The notes: generated from the letters alone by a model not told the origin. A stretch of 64,000 nt of DNA from Pseudoalteromonas fuliginea (GCF_000690055.1 NZ_JJNZ01000017.1:1-64000), one strand, 5' to 3'. Shown: positions 36,730-46,014, counted from the stretch's first letter. Numbers and translations: made by a program.

Positions 36730-37362
36730 ATGAAAAAAATAGCACTATCTTTAACAATATTGCTTGGTGCGTTGTCAGCAAGCAACGCAACAGCATTTGA
36801 TGGCGATGTAAACGCAGGTAAAGAAAAATCAGCAACGTGTGCGGCTTGTCACGGCCCAGACGGTAATGCGCCGGTTAATATTTACCCTAAAATTGCAGGT
36901 CAACATCCAGATTATATCCTTAAGCAACTTCAGGATTTAAAATTAGGTATGACGTCAGGCGGCAAAGAAGGGCGTATGGATCCAGTAATGAGCGCTATGG
37001 CTATGCCACTTAGCGAGCAAGACATGAAAGATCTAGCAGCTTATTTTTCTTCAATGAACATGACCGAAGGTGCTACACCTAAAGATGTCGTTGATGTTGG
37101 CGAAATGCTTTTTAAAGCAGGCGATGCAGAGCGTGGAATTCCATCATGTGCAGCATGTCATGGTCCACGTGGTAACGGTTCGTCACTTGCTAAGTTTCCA
37201 AAAATTTCTTTTCAGCATCCAGGATACATCAAGTCTCAACTTGAAAAATTCCGTGATGGTACTCGTCATAATGACCTAAATGGCATGATGGGCGATATTG
37301 CAAAAAAATTAACAGATAAAGACATTGAAGTACTTTCTCAGTACTTAGGTGGTTTACACTAA
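36730..37362 (+). CDS. Cytochrome c4, dihaem
   Basis: 210 residues: signal peptide to about residue 22 (ATAFD), then two similar cytochrome c domains. Haem motifs CAACH are at residues 37-41 and 140-144, each followed by GP-x-G-N. The repeated IYPKIAGQHPDYILKQL and KFPKISFQHPGYIKSQL match cytochrome c4. A periplasmic electron donor to cbb3-type oxidases in related bacteria. It interrupts the engB - csrC-like - yihI order known in E. coli. Confidence 0.94.
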   Translation: MKKIALSLTILLGALSASNATAFDGDVNAGKEKSATCAACHGPDGNAPVNIYPKIAGQHPDYILKQLQDLKLGMTSGGKEGRMDPVMSAMAMPLSEQDMKDLAAYFSSMNMTEGATPKDVVDVGEMLFKAGDAERGIPSCAACHGPRGNGSSLAKFPKISFQHPGYIKSQLEKFRDGTRHNDLNGMMGDIAKKLTDKDIEVLSQYLGGLH

Positions 37363-37409
37363 AGTCGTATTTATTTATTTTTAATTAATGAATAGACTAC
37401 AATATGTAT

Positions 37410-37437
37410 AAAAAAGCAGCTTAAGCTGCTTTTTTTG
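37410..37437 (+). terminator. Terminator after cytochrome c4
   Basis: AAAAAGCAGC-TTAA-GCTGCTTTTT hairpin with a run of T, 48 bases after the stop. It separates the cytochrome transcript from the downstream RNA gene. Confidence 0.92.
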
Positions 37438-37634
37438 TGTCCGAAATTAGCGATATTACCGTTATGCTTTGTAAGACATTGACCATGCGGTGGTGTGAGA
37501 AAAGTCTTATTTTAAATATTTTTTTTTCATTAACTCATTGTAATTTAAAATAAGTTAAATTTGTTAATGTATGTAGTGTAAGAAAAAAGATATAAATTAG
37601 TTGTAACAAAATTATTAACGAGTAGATTAACCCC

Positions 37635-37942
37635 TGTCGCAAAAAAACAATAAAAAAACGGAAATAGCTATAAGGAAAGTAGCGCGGCACGACTACATAG
37701 CACAAGATTGGTGCTACTAAAGGAAATAATAAAAAAGAGTCAGGAAGACCGATAATAATAAAAACTCATGGAAGTTTAATAATAAAAACAAAATGGAATG
37801 CTACAAGGAACGTAAAAATAATAACAATACGGACTGATAATAATAAAAATAATAAAGACTAAAAAAAGTCGAAGGGAGAAGTGTCCAGATAATGGCGCTC
37901 AGATTAGCAGGCGGTAGAGATGTTTTCTCTACCGCCTTTTTA
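37635..37942 (+). ncRNA. csrC: CsrB/CsrC-family CsrA-sequestering RNA
   Basis: Nine GGA motifs at 37660, 37674, 37722, 37743, 37770, 37795, 37807, 37831 and 37875 lie in about 220 bases that are otherwise very A-rich, with no ORF. Several lie in loops of short hairpins: GCTA-TAAGGAAAG-TAGC, GTC-AGGAA-GAC, AAACT-CATGGA-AGTTT, TAC-AAGGAAC-GTA. That is the CsrB/CsrC pattern for titrating CsrA. A 12-bp terminator ends it. It lies directly before yihI as csrC does in E. coli. TTGTAA-N16-TAGATT (37601-37628) could be the promoter, and TGTAAG at 37577-37582 is a GacA/UvrY-type half site. The 5' end is estimated. Confidence 0.82.
37909..37942 (+). terminator. Terminator of the CsrC-like RNA
   Basis: 12-bp perfect stem AGGCGGTAGAGA / TCTCTACCGCCT with a short loop, ending in a run of T. 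Confidence 0.95.
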
Positions 37943-38116
37943 TTTGTCCTGTTACAATACCCACCGTTTAATAACTAGCAGTAAGCTAGTTTAGGCGCTA
38001 TAACACAGAGAAGCCCAACCTCTGAAGCGCAAACTGAATTCTTCTGGCTATGCCAGCATTGCGATGCCCATTAATTTGCGCCTCGCTCAAAACCTCTTAA
38101 GTGAGACGATCAAGAT

Positions 38117-38710
38117 ATGAGTAGAACGAAAAAGTCACGCAAAAGCCCAGCAAATGGACCTGTACGTTTAAGCCAAGATAAGCTTAAAGAGATGCGTGCG
38201 TTAAAAGAGCAACGAGTTAAAAAAACCAAAGGCGCTAAGCCTGGTTCGCGTAATGCACCGGATGTATTAAATGGTGATAGCCAAAATTCACAATCAGGTT
38301 CTAGAGATAAGCGTATTGGTAGTAAAAAACCAGTGCCATTGGTTGCAACTGCTGTTGAACCAAAAGTAGAAATGAAACGTAACTTGAAGCCAACTATTGA
38401 GCTTAAAAAAGTTGTACAGCCAGAGTTTACACCAGAGCAAGAGCTTGAAGCGCTTGAGAACGATGTGCGTTTACTTAAATTAGTTGAGCGCCATGAAGGT
38501 GGTGAATTACTAACAGGCAAAGATGCTAAATATTTTAATAGCCGCATTGCTCGTCATCAAGTTTTATGTGAATTGTTAGGTCTTGAAGACGAAGATGAAC
38601 TAGAGCTTGAAGATGACTTTAGTGATGAAGACAAGTCAAATTCTGACTTTGATCAGTATTTATCAAATGATCTAGCAAATGAATGGCTAGATGATGAAGA
38701 AGACAAGTAA
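38117..38710 (+). CDS. yihI: Der GTPase-activating protein YihI
   Basis: 197 residues, longer than E. coli YihI (169). The basic N-terminus MSRTKKSRKSPANGPVRLS is typical. The C-terminal half, EQELEALENDVRLLKLVERHEGGELLTGKDAKYFNSRIARH, is the conserved region, followed by an acidic tail (LEDEDELELEDDFSDED). YihI stimulates GTP hydrolysis by Der and so tunes 50S assembly. The gene follows the CsrC-like RNA and is 16 bases before the next gene. Confidence 0.94.
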   Translation: MSRTKKSRKSPANGPVRLSQDKLKEMRALKEQRVKKTKGAKPGSRNAPDVLNGDSQNSQSGSRDKRIGSKKPVPLVATAVEPKVEMKRNLKPTIELKKVVQPEFTPEQELEALENDVRLLKLVERHEGGELLTGKDAKYFNSRIARHQVLCELLGLEDEDELELEDDFSDEDKSNSDFDQYLSNDLANEWLDDEEDK

Positions 38711-38726
38711 TTAATAAGGGTTATTA

Positions 38727-39242
38727 ATGAGTACCGCGGTAATTTTAGCCTTACTTTTAGGCGCTGCTATTATAGCTGGCTTGGCATTTTATGCAGGTCA
38801 GTTATTGTATAAGTTAAATGCGCAAAAAAAGTTAATTGCGAAGGCGCAGACTGAGAAAAAGCAAAAGCTTGAAAAGTCTCGCTTAGAGCGAAATGCAAAA
38901 CTAGCCGATAGTATTCATTTAATTGCGCGTGCAATGAATGAAGAGCAGTGTGAGTTTTCTGAAGGCTGTTTACGTATTTGGGTACTTATGTCTCAATATG
39001 GCTTTGAGAGCGAGCGTGATTTAACGGCGCTGTATCCTGGCATTCATCAAATGTACCAGGTAGTTAAAGAGATGCCGACGCACGATGCACGTAAAAAATA
39101 CTCTAAAAAAGAGATTTTTAAGTTAGATAAGGCTCGCTGGCACGCAGAAGAAACACTTAAAGATGAAGTTAAAGCCGATTGCGCTAAAATTATCATTGAA
39201 TTTAAAGCCGCTCCTGGCAGCGATAAAGTAGTTTTTAACTAG
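38727..39242 (+). CDS. DUF2489 domain membrane-anchored protein
   Basis: 171 residues: one N-terminal membrane segment (about 4-27), a basic coiled-coil stretch (LIAKAQTEKKQKLEKSRLERNAKLADSIHLIARAM) and a C-terminal domain with CLRIWVLMSQYG and YSKKEIFKLDKARWHAEE, matching DUF2489. Function unknown. It probably shares the yihI transcript. Confidence 0.88.
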   Translation: MSTAVILALLLGAAIIAGLAFYAGQLLYKLNAQKKLIAKAQTEKKQKLEKSRLERNAKLADSIHLIARAMNEEQCEFSEGCLRIWVLMSQYGFESERDLTALYPGIHQMYQVVKEMPTHDARKKYSKKEIFKLDKARWHAEETLKDEVKADCAKIIIEFKAAPGSDKVVFN

Positions 39243-39262
39243 CTTTAGTTTTTCGAGTACTC

Positions 39263-39292
39263 AAAAAAAGCAGACCTTGGTCTGCTTTTTTT
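39263..39292 (+). terminator. Terminator after the DUF2489 gene
   Basis: AAAAGCAGAC / GTCTGCTTTT stem with a 4-base loop and a run of T. Confidence 0.92.
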
Positions 39293-39308
39293 ATGCGTAA
39301 AAATTTTC

Positions 39309-39332
39309 ATACTAATTGCATTAAATTAGTAT
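39309..39332. repeat. Short palindromic repeat at the hemN 3' end
   Basis: Perfect 9-bp inverted repeat ATACTAATT / AATTAGTAT around GCATTA. The core AATTGCATTAAATTAGT recurs at 42917-42933, so it belongs to a dispersed family. Confidence 0.7.
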
Positions 39333-39335
39333 CAG

Positions 39336-40709
39336 TTAAATCACTCGTGAAAAACGCGTCGCATTTATTTGTTTTTGTAAGTGAGCATCGAAGCACATAC
39401 AAATAATACGAATGAATAAGTTTCCGCGTGGTGTTACGCTAATCTTATTATCAATTATAGTGACTAGTTCATCTTTTATAAGTGGCGCAAGCGCTACTAA
39501 TGCACTCTCAAAGTAGTCATTAAATATAAGCGCGTGTTTTTCACTAAAGTCTTGTATATTTAATTCAAATTGGCAAATGAGCTGTTTAATTGCATCAGCA
39601 CGAATTACATCATCATGTGTTAAGTGCATTCCTTTATTAAGAGCACTGCCGCTTTGTGTTTCGATGCTGTGGTAATAATGTTTTAATTCTTTTTGATTTT
39701 GTAAAATGGCAGTGCCAATTTGCGAAATTGATGACACGCCTAAACCTAATAAATCACAATTTCCATGGGTTGTATAACCTTGAAAGTTACGATGTAACTT
39801 GCCTTCATTTTGCGCAACAGCTAGTTCATTATCAGTTTTTGCAAAATGGTCCATACCAATAAATTGATAGCCTGCCTGCGTCATTTGCTCCAAGGTATTT
39901 TTAAACATGGTGAGCTTGTTATGTGCACTGGGTAAATCGGTATCTTTAATCTTACGCTGTGCGGCAAAGCGCTCTGGTAAATGCGCATAGTTAAACACTG
40001 ATACTCTATCAGGGCTTAGCTCAATAAGTTGCTCTATAGTTTGCCTAAAGCTCTCTGGTGTTTGCAGAGGAAGCCCGTAAATCATATCTGCATTAATAGA
40101 TTGAAACCCCAGCTCGCGAGCTTGTGTAATTAATTGCTTAACGATATTTGCATTTTGCGGGCGATTAACAGCAAGTTGTACGTCATCGTTAAAGTCTTGT
40201 ATACCAAACGAGACGCGGTTAAAGCCAAGTATTCTTAAATCAACAAGCATATTATCGGCAAGTGAGCGTGGGTCTATTTCAATGCCGCGCTCTGTTGTGC
40301 TTGTAAAATTAAAGTGTTGCTCTAAAAGCTTAATTAAACGGGTCATTTGTTTTGCGGTTAAAAAGGTGGGAGTACCACCCCCCAAATGTAATTGCTCAAC
40401 CGTGTAGCTTTTAAATAAAGGCGCTTGGGCAGTAATTTCTTTTGCTAAAAAGTCGAGATACGTATCTGCCTTAGATTGATGGCGGGTAATTATTTTATTA
40501 CAACCACAGTAGTAGCACAGCTGACTACAAAACGGGATGTGAATATATAAAGAAAGAGAGCGACTTGTTGATGATTCTATAGCGCTTAGTAGGTCTTGTT
40601 GCTGGTACCCGTCACGCAGTGATAAAGCCGTGGGATAAGAGGTATAACGCGGACCAGACACATTATATTTGTTTATTAGGGTTTCATCCCATTGTGGAAG
40701 TTTAATCAT
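39336..40709 (-). CDS. hemN: Oxygen-independent coproporphyrinogen III oxidase
   Basis: 457 residues, as in E. coli HemN. Radical SAM enzyme converting coproporphyrinogen III to protoporphyrinogen IX without oxygen. The cluster motif CxxxCxxC reads CSQLCYYCGC; the start NKYNVSGPRYTSYPTAL and HLGGGTPTFL are characteristic. ATG at 40709 has AGG 8 bases upstream; a GTG at 40718 is an alternative. A possible FNR/ANR box lies about 60 bases upstream. Confidence 0.96.
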   Translation of the reverse strand: MIKLPQWDETLINKYNVSGPRYTSYPTALSLRDGYQQQDLLSAIESSTSRSLSLYIHIPFCSQLCYYCGCNKIITRHQSKADTYLDFLAKEITAQAPLFKSYTVEQLHLGGGTPTFLTAKQMTRLIKLLEQHFNFTSTTERGIEIDPRSLADNMLVDLRILGFNRVSFGIQDFNDDVQLAVNRPQNANIVKQLITQARELGFQSINADMIYGLPLQTPESFRQTIEQLIELSPDRVSVFNYAHLPERFAAQRKIKDTDLPSAHNKLTMFKNTLEQMTQAGYQFIGMDHFAKTDNELAVAQNEGKLHRNFQGYTTHGNCDLLGLGVSSISQIGTAILQNQKELKHYYHSIETQSGSALNKGMHLTHDDVIRADAIKQLICQFELNIQDFSEKHALIFNDYFESALVALAPLIKDELVTIIDNKISVTPRGNLFIRIICMCFDAHLQKQINATRFSRVI

Positions 40710-40767
40710 CACGCGCACCTAAGTATTTATTTAGGGGGGATTATAAAAAAGTACGCAGTGAGGCGGT

Positions 40768-40781
40768 TTGATCTATAACAA
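40768..40781 (-). promoter_or_regulatory. Candidate FNR/ANR site upstream of hemN
   Basis: TTGAT-CTAT-AACAA matches 9 of 10 positions of TTGAT-N4-ATCAA. It lies 59-72 bases before the hemN ATG, a suitable place for anaerobic activation of this oxygen-independent enzyme. It touches the darP terminator. Confidence 0.45.
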
Positions 40782-40805
40782 AAAAGGCGCCGAAGCACCT
40801 TTTTT
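40780..40805 (-). terminator. Terminator after darP
   Basis: On the minus strand AAGGTGC-TTCG-GCGCCTT (one T-G pair, UUCG tetraloop) is followed by T. Confidence 0.9.
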
Positions 40806-40832
40806 AATAAAATATCAATTAATGCGGTCTAA

Positions 40833-41366
40833 TTAATACGTAACAGTATGGGCATCTTTGAGATATTGAAATAACTCTTTATAACCTTTACCCGGCTTTT
40901 CAGCTTTCGCTTCTTTTGCCGCATTACGAACCAATTGACGCATTTGCTGACGATCAAGAGACGGGAACTGCTCAATAGTCTCATTGATAAGGTCATCACC
41001 TTGTTCAATTAGGTCTGAACGTAGTTGCTCAATTTTTTTGACCAATACTTCAGCTTGGTTATTTTTATTAAGCATTACATCGATAATCGCTCTAATCGCG
41101 TCAATGTTTTCAACAGTACGCAGTGTTTTAGCTATGTAGTTTAAGTGGCGGCGGTACGCGTCGCTTTTGTTACTTATTTTATCAGCAACAACCATTGCTG
41201 CTTTTAAATCGTCATTTAATGGCAGGCGTTCGCGCTGTTTTTTACCCATTTTGGCAATTTCAGTACCTAACTGATGAAACTCTTGCGCTTCGCGTTTAAG
41301 CTCCGTTCTTGATACATATTCAATTTCTTCTTCAATTTCAGCAGGCTTGCCTTTTTTCTTTGCCAT
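40833..41366 (-). CDS. darP: Ribosome-associated protein DarP (YjgA, DUF615)
   Basis: 177 residues, all-helical and charged. YVSRTELKREAQEFHQLGTEIAKM and RRHLNYIAKTLRT are typical YjgA segments. DarP assists 50S subunit maturation. It is divergent from pmbA, as in E. coli. Confidence 0.95.
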   Translation of the reverse strand: MAKKKGKPAEIEEEIEYVSRTELKREAQEFHQLGTEIAKMGKKQRERLPLNDDLKAAMVVADKISNKSDAYRRHLNYIAKTLRTVENIDAIRAIIDVMLNKNNQAEVLVKKIEQLRSDLIEQGDDLINETIEQFPSLDRQQMRQLVRNAAKEAKAEKPGKGYKELFQYLKDAHTVTY

Positions 41367-41510
41367 GGGGTGCTCTTAAATAAAAATAACTTTTACCATT
41401 ATACATGAATATGATACTTAGGAATATTAGCTGATGTGATGCATTGAGTGTGTTAGCATTTAAATATAAGAAATGCGTGCATTATGCCTCTAAGGCTCAG
41501 GACTTAATTT

Positions 41511-42860
41511 ATGAAAAGCCAACAAAACGATCCAATTTATTCTCAAATATCGCAAGTTAAAGATGCGGTATCAGAAGTACTCGAACATGCTAAAAAATTA
41601 GGTGCTACAGCTGCAGAAGCTGCTATGTCTAGCACGTCTGGTTTATCGGTTAGCACACGAATGGGTGAAGTAGAAACCATTGAGTTTAACCAAGATGGCG
41701 GCTTAGGCATTAGTGTATATGTTGGTAACAATAAAGGTTCGGCGTCGACGGCTGATTTAAATCCAAAAACATTGCGCACGGTAGTCGAAAAAGCGATTGA
41801 TATAGCCAAATTTACATCGGATGATCCATTCAACGGCGTTGCTGATAAAGAGTTACTTGAATTTAATCCTAAAGATTTAGATTTATACCATCCTTGGGAT
41901 GTAAGTCCTGAGGAAGGTATTGAGCTTTGTCATGCTGCTGAGCAAGCTGCATTAAATGCAGACGAGCGCATTGTTAACTCTGATGGTGCGAGTTTTTCAT
42001 CGCATCAGGGATTACGTGTTTATGGTAACAGCCACGGTTTAATTGCAGGCTTTCCACGTACTCGTCACAGTATTAGTACTATGGTAATAGGTCAAGATGG
42101 CGAGCATATGCAGCGCGACTCTGCTTATACGGTTGCACGCGATCAGGCTGGTTTAAATGATGCGGCGGCAGTGGGTCTTGAAGCGGCAGCTGAAACTTTG
42201 GCTAAATTAAACAGCCAAAAGTTAGGCACAATGAAAGTGCCTGTTATTTTTAGAGCCGATATTGCAAATTCATTGTTTGGTCACTTGGTGTCGGCAATTG
42301 GTGGTGGCGCACTTTATCGTAAATCAAGTTTTTTACTTGATAGCTTAGGCACTCAGGTATTTAGTAATTGTGTGAATATTGCTGAGCGCCCACATATTTT
42401 AAAAGGGTTGGCATCGTCACCGTTTGATAGCGAAGGTGTTAAAACATTCGATAGAGAAATTATTCAAGGCGGCGAGTTACAAACGTATTTACTAGCAAGT
42501 TATGCCGCGCGTAAAATGAACATGATGCCAACAGGACATGCTGGCGGTATACATAACTGGCTTGTTGAGCAAACTCATAACGATTTAACTGCACTATTAA
42601 AAACCATGGACACTGGCTTATTAGTTACAGAGCTAATGGGGCAGGGCGTAAATACCGTAACGGGTGACTACTCTCGTGGTGCTGCTGGTTTTTGGGTTGA
42701 AAATGGTGAAATTCAATATCCGGTAAGCGAAATTACCATTGCTGGTAATTTAAAAGACATGTTTAAAGGTATTTCCGCCATTGGTGGTGATATAGAACGC
42801 CGTGGTGGTATTCAAACAGGCTCAGTACTAATAGAGCAAATGCAAATAGCCGGCGCGTAG
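41511..42860 (+). CDS. pmbA: Metalloprotease PmbA/TldE
   Basis: 449 residues. PmbA (TldE) forms a heterodimer with TldD and helps degrade or mature peptides such as microcin B17 and CcdA. Segments STSGLSVSTRMGEVETIEFNQDGG and YSRGAAGFWVENGEIQYPVSEITIAGNL are conserved in the TldD/PmbA family. PmbA itself lacks the HExxxH of TldD, and none is seen here. tldD is not in the window. Confidence 0.96.
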   Translation: MKSQQNDPIYSQISQVKDAVSEVLEHAKKLGATAAEAAMSSTSGLSVSTRMGEVETIEFNQDGGLGISVYVGNNKGSASTADLNPKTLRTVVEKAIDIAKFTSDDPFNGVADKELLEFNPKDLDLYHPWDVSPEEGIELCHAAEQAALNADERIVNSDGASFSSHQGLRVYGNSHGLIAGFPRTRHSISTMVIGQDGEHMQRDSAYTVARDQAGLNDAAAVGLEAAAETLAKLNSQKLGTMKVPVIFRADIANSLFGHLVSAIGGGALYRKSSFLLDSLGTQVFSNCVNIAERPHILKGLASSPFDSEGVKTFDREIIQGGELQTYLLASYAARKMNMMPTGHAGGIHNWLVEQTHNDLTALLKTMDTGLLVTELMGQGVNTVTGDYSRGAAGFWVENGEIQYPVSEITIAGNLKDMFKGISAIGGDIERRGGIQTGSVLIEQMQIAGA

Positions 42861-42912
42861 TATTAATACGAGGTGTATACTTAAACTCAGGGTGTTTTCT
42901 TTGGGTTTAAGT

Positions 42913-42982
42913 ATACCAATTGCATTAAATTAGTGAGTTATTTAATCGGCTAGAATGCTTATGTTTTTAATAAAATTGGTAT
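42913..42982. repeat. MITE-like 70-bp element with inverted ends
   Basis: Ends ATACCAATTGCATTAA and TTAATAAAATTGGTAT are inverted repeats matching at 14 of 16 positions. No ORF. It lies between pmbA and the dciA-like gene. The left end shares its core with the palindrome at 39309. Confidence 0.65.
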
Positions 42983-43014
42983 CAATGTAATGTGTAAGTT
43001 TTACGAGGTGTAAA

Positions 43015-43500
43015 ATGGCTAAAGATAGATATGCACCAAAACCGCTAACCGATATTATGGCGGGGTTAAATAATCGTTTATCGGCTTATGCAGGCAAAAG
43101 CCAAGCACTTGATACACAGCAAACACTACTTAAAGATTTTTTAGGTCCTAAATTGGGTGATAAATGCCGAGTCAGTAATTACCGAGACGGCACGCTAATG
43201 ATAGAGGCGGTATCTGCACCTATCGCGCTTAGGCTTAATTATTTAAAAATGGATATGCTTTCACATTTTAGAGCTGCCGGAATGGCAGAACTCGGGCAAA
43301 TAAAAATAACTGCAAATCCTCAAGCAACTCAAAGATTAAGTACAGCGAATAAGTCGGGCAGTCCTGCAGTTACCAACTCACGTAAAATGAGTGAGCAAAC
43401 AGCGGATTACTTAAACGCGATAGCATCTTCTGCACCCCCTTCTTTAAAAGAAAAACTAGAGCGTTTAGCGCTTCACGGAAAAAATAAAAGCAAGCCTTAA
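43015..43500 (+). CDS. DciA-like protein (DUF721), predicted replicative helicase loader
   Basis: 161 residues. The N-terminal region PKPLTDIMAGLNNRLSAYAGKSQ and the KH-like stretch GTLMIEAVSAPIALRLNYLKMDMLSHFR are DUF721 features. DciA proteins load DnaB in bacteria that lack DnaC or DnaI. The C-terminal part looks disordered and Ser/Lys-rich. It sits two genes away from mutT-secA. The symbol is withheld because the small gammaproteobacterial members vary. Confidence 0.82.
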   Translation: MAKDRYAPKPLTDIMAGLNNRLSAYAGKSQALDTQQTLLKDFLGPKLGDKCRVSNYRDGTLMIEAVSAPIALRLNYLKMDMLSHFRAAGMAELGQIKITANPQATQRLSTANKSGSPAVTNSRKMSEQTADYLNAIASSAPPSLKEKLERLALHGKNKSKP

Positions 43501-43916
43501 CTACCCACCATCTTGTTATTGGTGGGGCTAATTTTGCAGCTCACCGCATTCAAAATACTTTGTTACATATTCCATTTTATTGTTGGCCTAATGAGGTTTA
43601 TGATACTGCGTGGTGTGCTTTATTATTTAAAGCTCCCTTGATACCCATTCCATTAAGTAAAAGCGTACAGGCAGTGCTATTTTTACTCCTGCTATATTCA
43701 AGAATTTAATGGAGTTGGTATGTGATACCAACCTGCATAAACCTTTGATCAATTTAACGAATTAAATTGCACTATAACGTCGTTAAAAATTTTTTATTTA
43801 GAACAACTAGATACAAAAACTTTTGCCTAGTTATAGCGTAATTTTCTTAACGTTAAATAGACCCCATACATAAGCAGATTGGTATGATTTAATTCTAACT
43901 AACAAACGGAATCATT
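43501..43916. other. Intergenic region before the M13 peptidase
   Basis: 416 bases with two repeat structures and no gene. The rest is AT-rich and probably carries the promoter of the peptidase gene. The longest open stretch I see with an ATG is 16 codons and has no support. Confidence 0.6.
43641..43721. repeat. Second MITE-like element, 81 bp
   Basis: Ends ATACCCATTCCATTAA and TTAATGGAGTTGGTAT pair as inverted repeats at 14 of 16 positions, the same end pattern as the element at 42913. The right end also forms a small hairpin GTTGGTAT-GTG-ATACCAAC at 43714-43732. Confidence 0.65.
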
Positions 43917-45992
43917 ATGAATAAAGTAACAATGGCTGCTGCAAGTATCGCACTTGCGCTTGGCTTGGTAGGTTGTGGTGAAAAACAACAAGAAACTAAA
44001 GTAACCGACACTCCAGTAGTAACAGCACCCGCTGAAAAACCACTAGAGCTTGGTATTGAATTAGCTAATATGGATAGTTCAGTACGCGCACAAGACGATT
44101 TTTACTACCATGTAAATGGTCAGTGGTTAGCTAAAACTGAAATACCAGGTGATAAATCTAACTACGGTTCTTTTTCGCAATTATATGATGAGTCGCAAAA
44201 AGCGATGAAAATAGCCCTTGAAAGTGCAGCCGCAAACAAAGCCGCTAAAAAAGGCAGTGATGAGTACAAAATTGGTGCATTTTATAAAAGCTATATGAAT
44301 AAAAATGCGCGTAATGAGCTAGGTATTACGCCATTACAACCTTCATTAGATACAATTGATAGCGTTAAATCTAAAGCTGATTTAGTGGGTTTAATGGCTA
44401 AAATTCAAAAACAAGGCGGTACTTTACCGTTTGGTTGGTTTGTAAATAACGATGCTAAAAACTCAAGCGAGTATGCATTGTATTTATCTCAGTCGGGTCT
44501 TGGTTTACCAGATCGTGACTATTACTTAAAAGATGACGAAAAATTCACTAAAATTCGCGCTTCTTACGAGCAATACATCACTGATGTTTTAGCAAAATCA
44601 GGCGTTAAAAATGCAGCAGAAGCTGCTAAGAGCGTACTTGCATTTGAAAAAACACTAGCTGATGCTCAGTGGAGCCGTGTGCAAAGCCGTGATGCAACTA
44701 AATCTTATAACAAGATGACAGTAGCAGTTGCAAGCAAGTTGATGGGTGACCTTGATTTAGCTGCATTCTTTAAAGATGCGGGCGTGAGTACAAGTGATAT
44801 TATTGTACGTCAACCAAGCTATTTAGAAGCACTTGCTACTATTTACAAAGACACTGATTTAGCAACGTGGAAAAACTACTTAAAATTTCATTTTGTAAGT
44901 GGTTATGCAGAGCTACTTAGCGAAGATTTAGTTAACCTTAACTTTGACTTTTACAGTACAACACTTCGTGGCGTAAAAGAACAAGCACCTCTTTGGAAGC
45001 AAGCGGTTGATGCATCTAACAGTGTACTTGGTGAAATTTTAGGTAAGGTATACGTTAAAGATAACTTCCCGCCAGAAGCTAAAGCACGCATGGAAGAGTT
45101 AGTTGATAACGTAATTAAAGGTTATGGCGTTGCTATCGAAAATCTTGAGTGGATGAGCCCTGAAACAAAGCTTGCAGCGAAAGAAAAATTAGACAAATTT
45201 ACGCCTAAGATTGGTTACCCAGACACGTGGAAAGATTACTCTGAGCTAGAGATTAACTCAGACGAGCTAGTAGGCAATTACATCCGTTATAGCGAATGGG
45301 CATACGCAGATATGATTGCTAAATTGGGTAAACCAGTTGATCGCTCTGAATGGCACATGACTCCGCAAACAGTCAATGCGTATTACAATCCAGTAAACAA
45401 CGAAATTGTATTTCCAGCAGCTATTTTACAACCGCCATTCTTTAATTTAGAAGCGGATGATGCTGTAAACTACGGCGCAATTGGCGCGGTAATTGGGCAT
45501 GAGCTTGGTCATGGTTTTGACGACCAAGGTGCTAAATACGACGGTGACGGTAACTTACGTAACTGGTGGAGTGAGACTGACCTTAAGCAATTTGAAGAGC
45601 GTACAGCGGCTTTAGTTGCACAGTATAACGAATATAAACCATTTGAAGATGCAAGTGTTAATGGCGAGCTAACGCTTGGCGAAAACATTGGTGACTTAGG
45701 TGGGTTAACCGTTGCGCATAAAGCGTATATGCTCTCTTTAGGTGATAAAAAAGCACCCGTGATAGATGGTTACACAGGCGATCAACGCTTCTTTATGGGT
45801 TGGTCACAAATCTGGCGTCGTAACTACCGCGATGAAGAGTTACGTAATCGTTTATTAACAGACCCTCATTCACCAAGCCACTACCGTGTAATCGGTATCT
45901 TGTCGAACATGCCTGAGTTTTACGAAGCGTTTGACGTAAAAGAAGGTGATAAAATGTATATCAAACCAGAAGATCGCGTAAAAATCTGGTAA
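43917..45992 (+). CDS. M13 family metallopeptidase, PepO/neprilysin-like lipoprotein
   Basis: 691 residues. Lipobox GLVGC with Cys20, so anchored to a membrane and probably facing the periplasm. Zinc motif HELGH (His528-His532), third ligand Glu589 in LGENIGDLGG, the substrate-binding NAYYNP and a C-terminal ending IKPEDRVKIW are all typical M13 features. Family members cut small peptides. Monocistronic between strong intergenic signals and a terminator. Confidence 0.95.
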   Translation: MNKVTMAAASIALALGLVGCGEKQQETKVTDTPVVTAPAEKPLELGIELANMDSSVRAQDDFYYHVNGQWLAKTEIPGDKSNYGSFSQLYDESQKAMKIALESAAANKAAKKGSDEYKIGAFYKSYMNKNARNELGITPLQPSLDTIDSVKSKADLVGLMAKIQKQGGTLPFGWFVNNDAKNSSEYALYLSQSGLGLPDRDYYLKDDEKFTKIRASYEQYITDVLAKSGVKNAAEAAKSVLAFEKTLADAQWSRVQSRDATKSYNKMTVAVASKLMGDLDLAAFFKDAGVSTSDIIVRQPSYLEALATIYKDTDLATWKNYLKFHFVSGYAELLSEDLVNLNFDFYSTTLRGVKEQAPLWKQAVDASNSVLGEILGKVYVKDNFPPEAKARMEELVDNVIKGYGVAIENLEWMSPETKLAAKEKLDKFTPKIGYPDTWKDYSELEINSDELVGNYIRYSEWAYADMIAKLGKPVDRSEWHMTPQTVNAYYNPVNNEIVFPAAILQPPFFNLEADDAVNYGAIGAVIGHELGHGFDDQGAKYDGDGNLRNWWSETDLKQFEERTAALVAQYNEYKPFEDASVNGELTLGENIGDLGGLTVAHKAYMLSLGDKKAPVIDGYTGDQRFFMGWSQIWRRNYRDEELRNRLLTDPHSPSHYRVIGILSNMPEFYEAFDVKEGDKMYIKPEDRVKIW

Positions 45993-46014
45993 TTGCATTG
46001 CTATAAATAACAAA

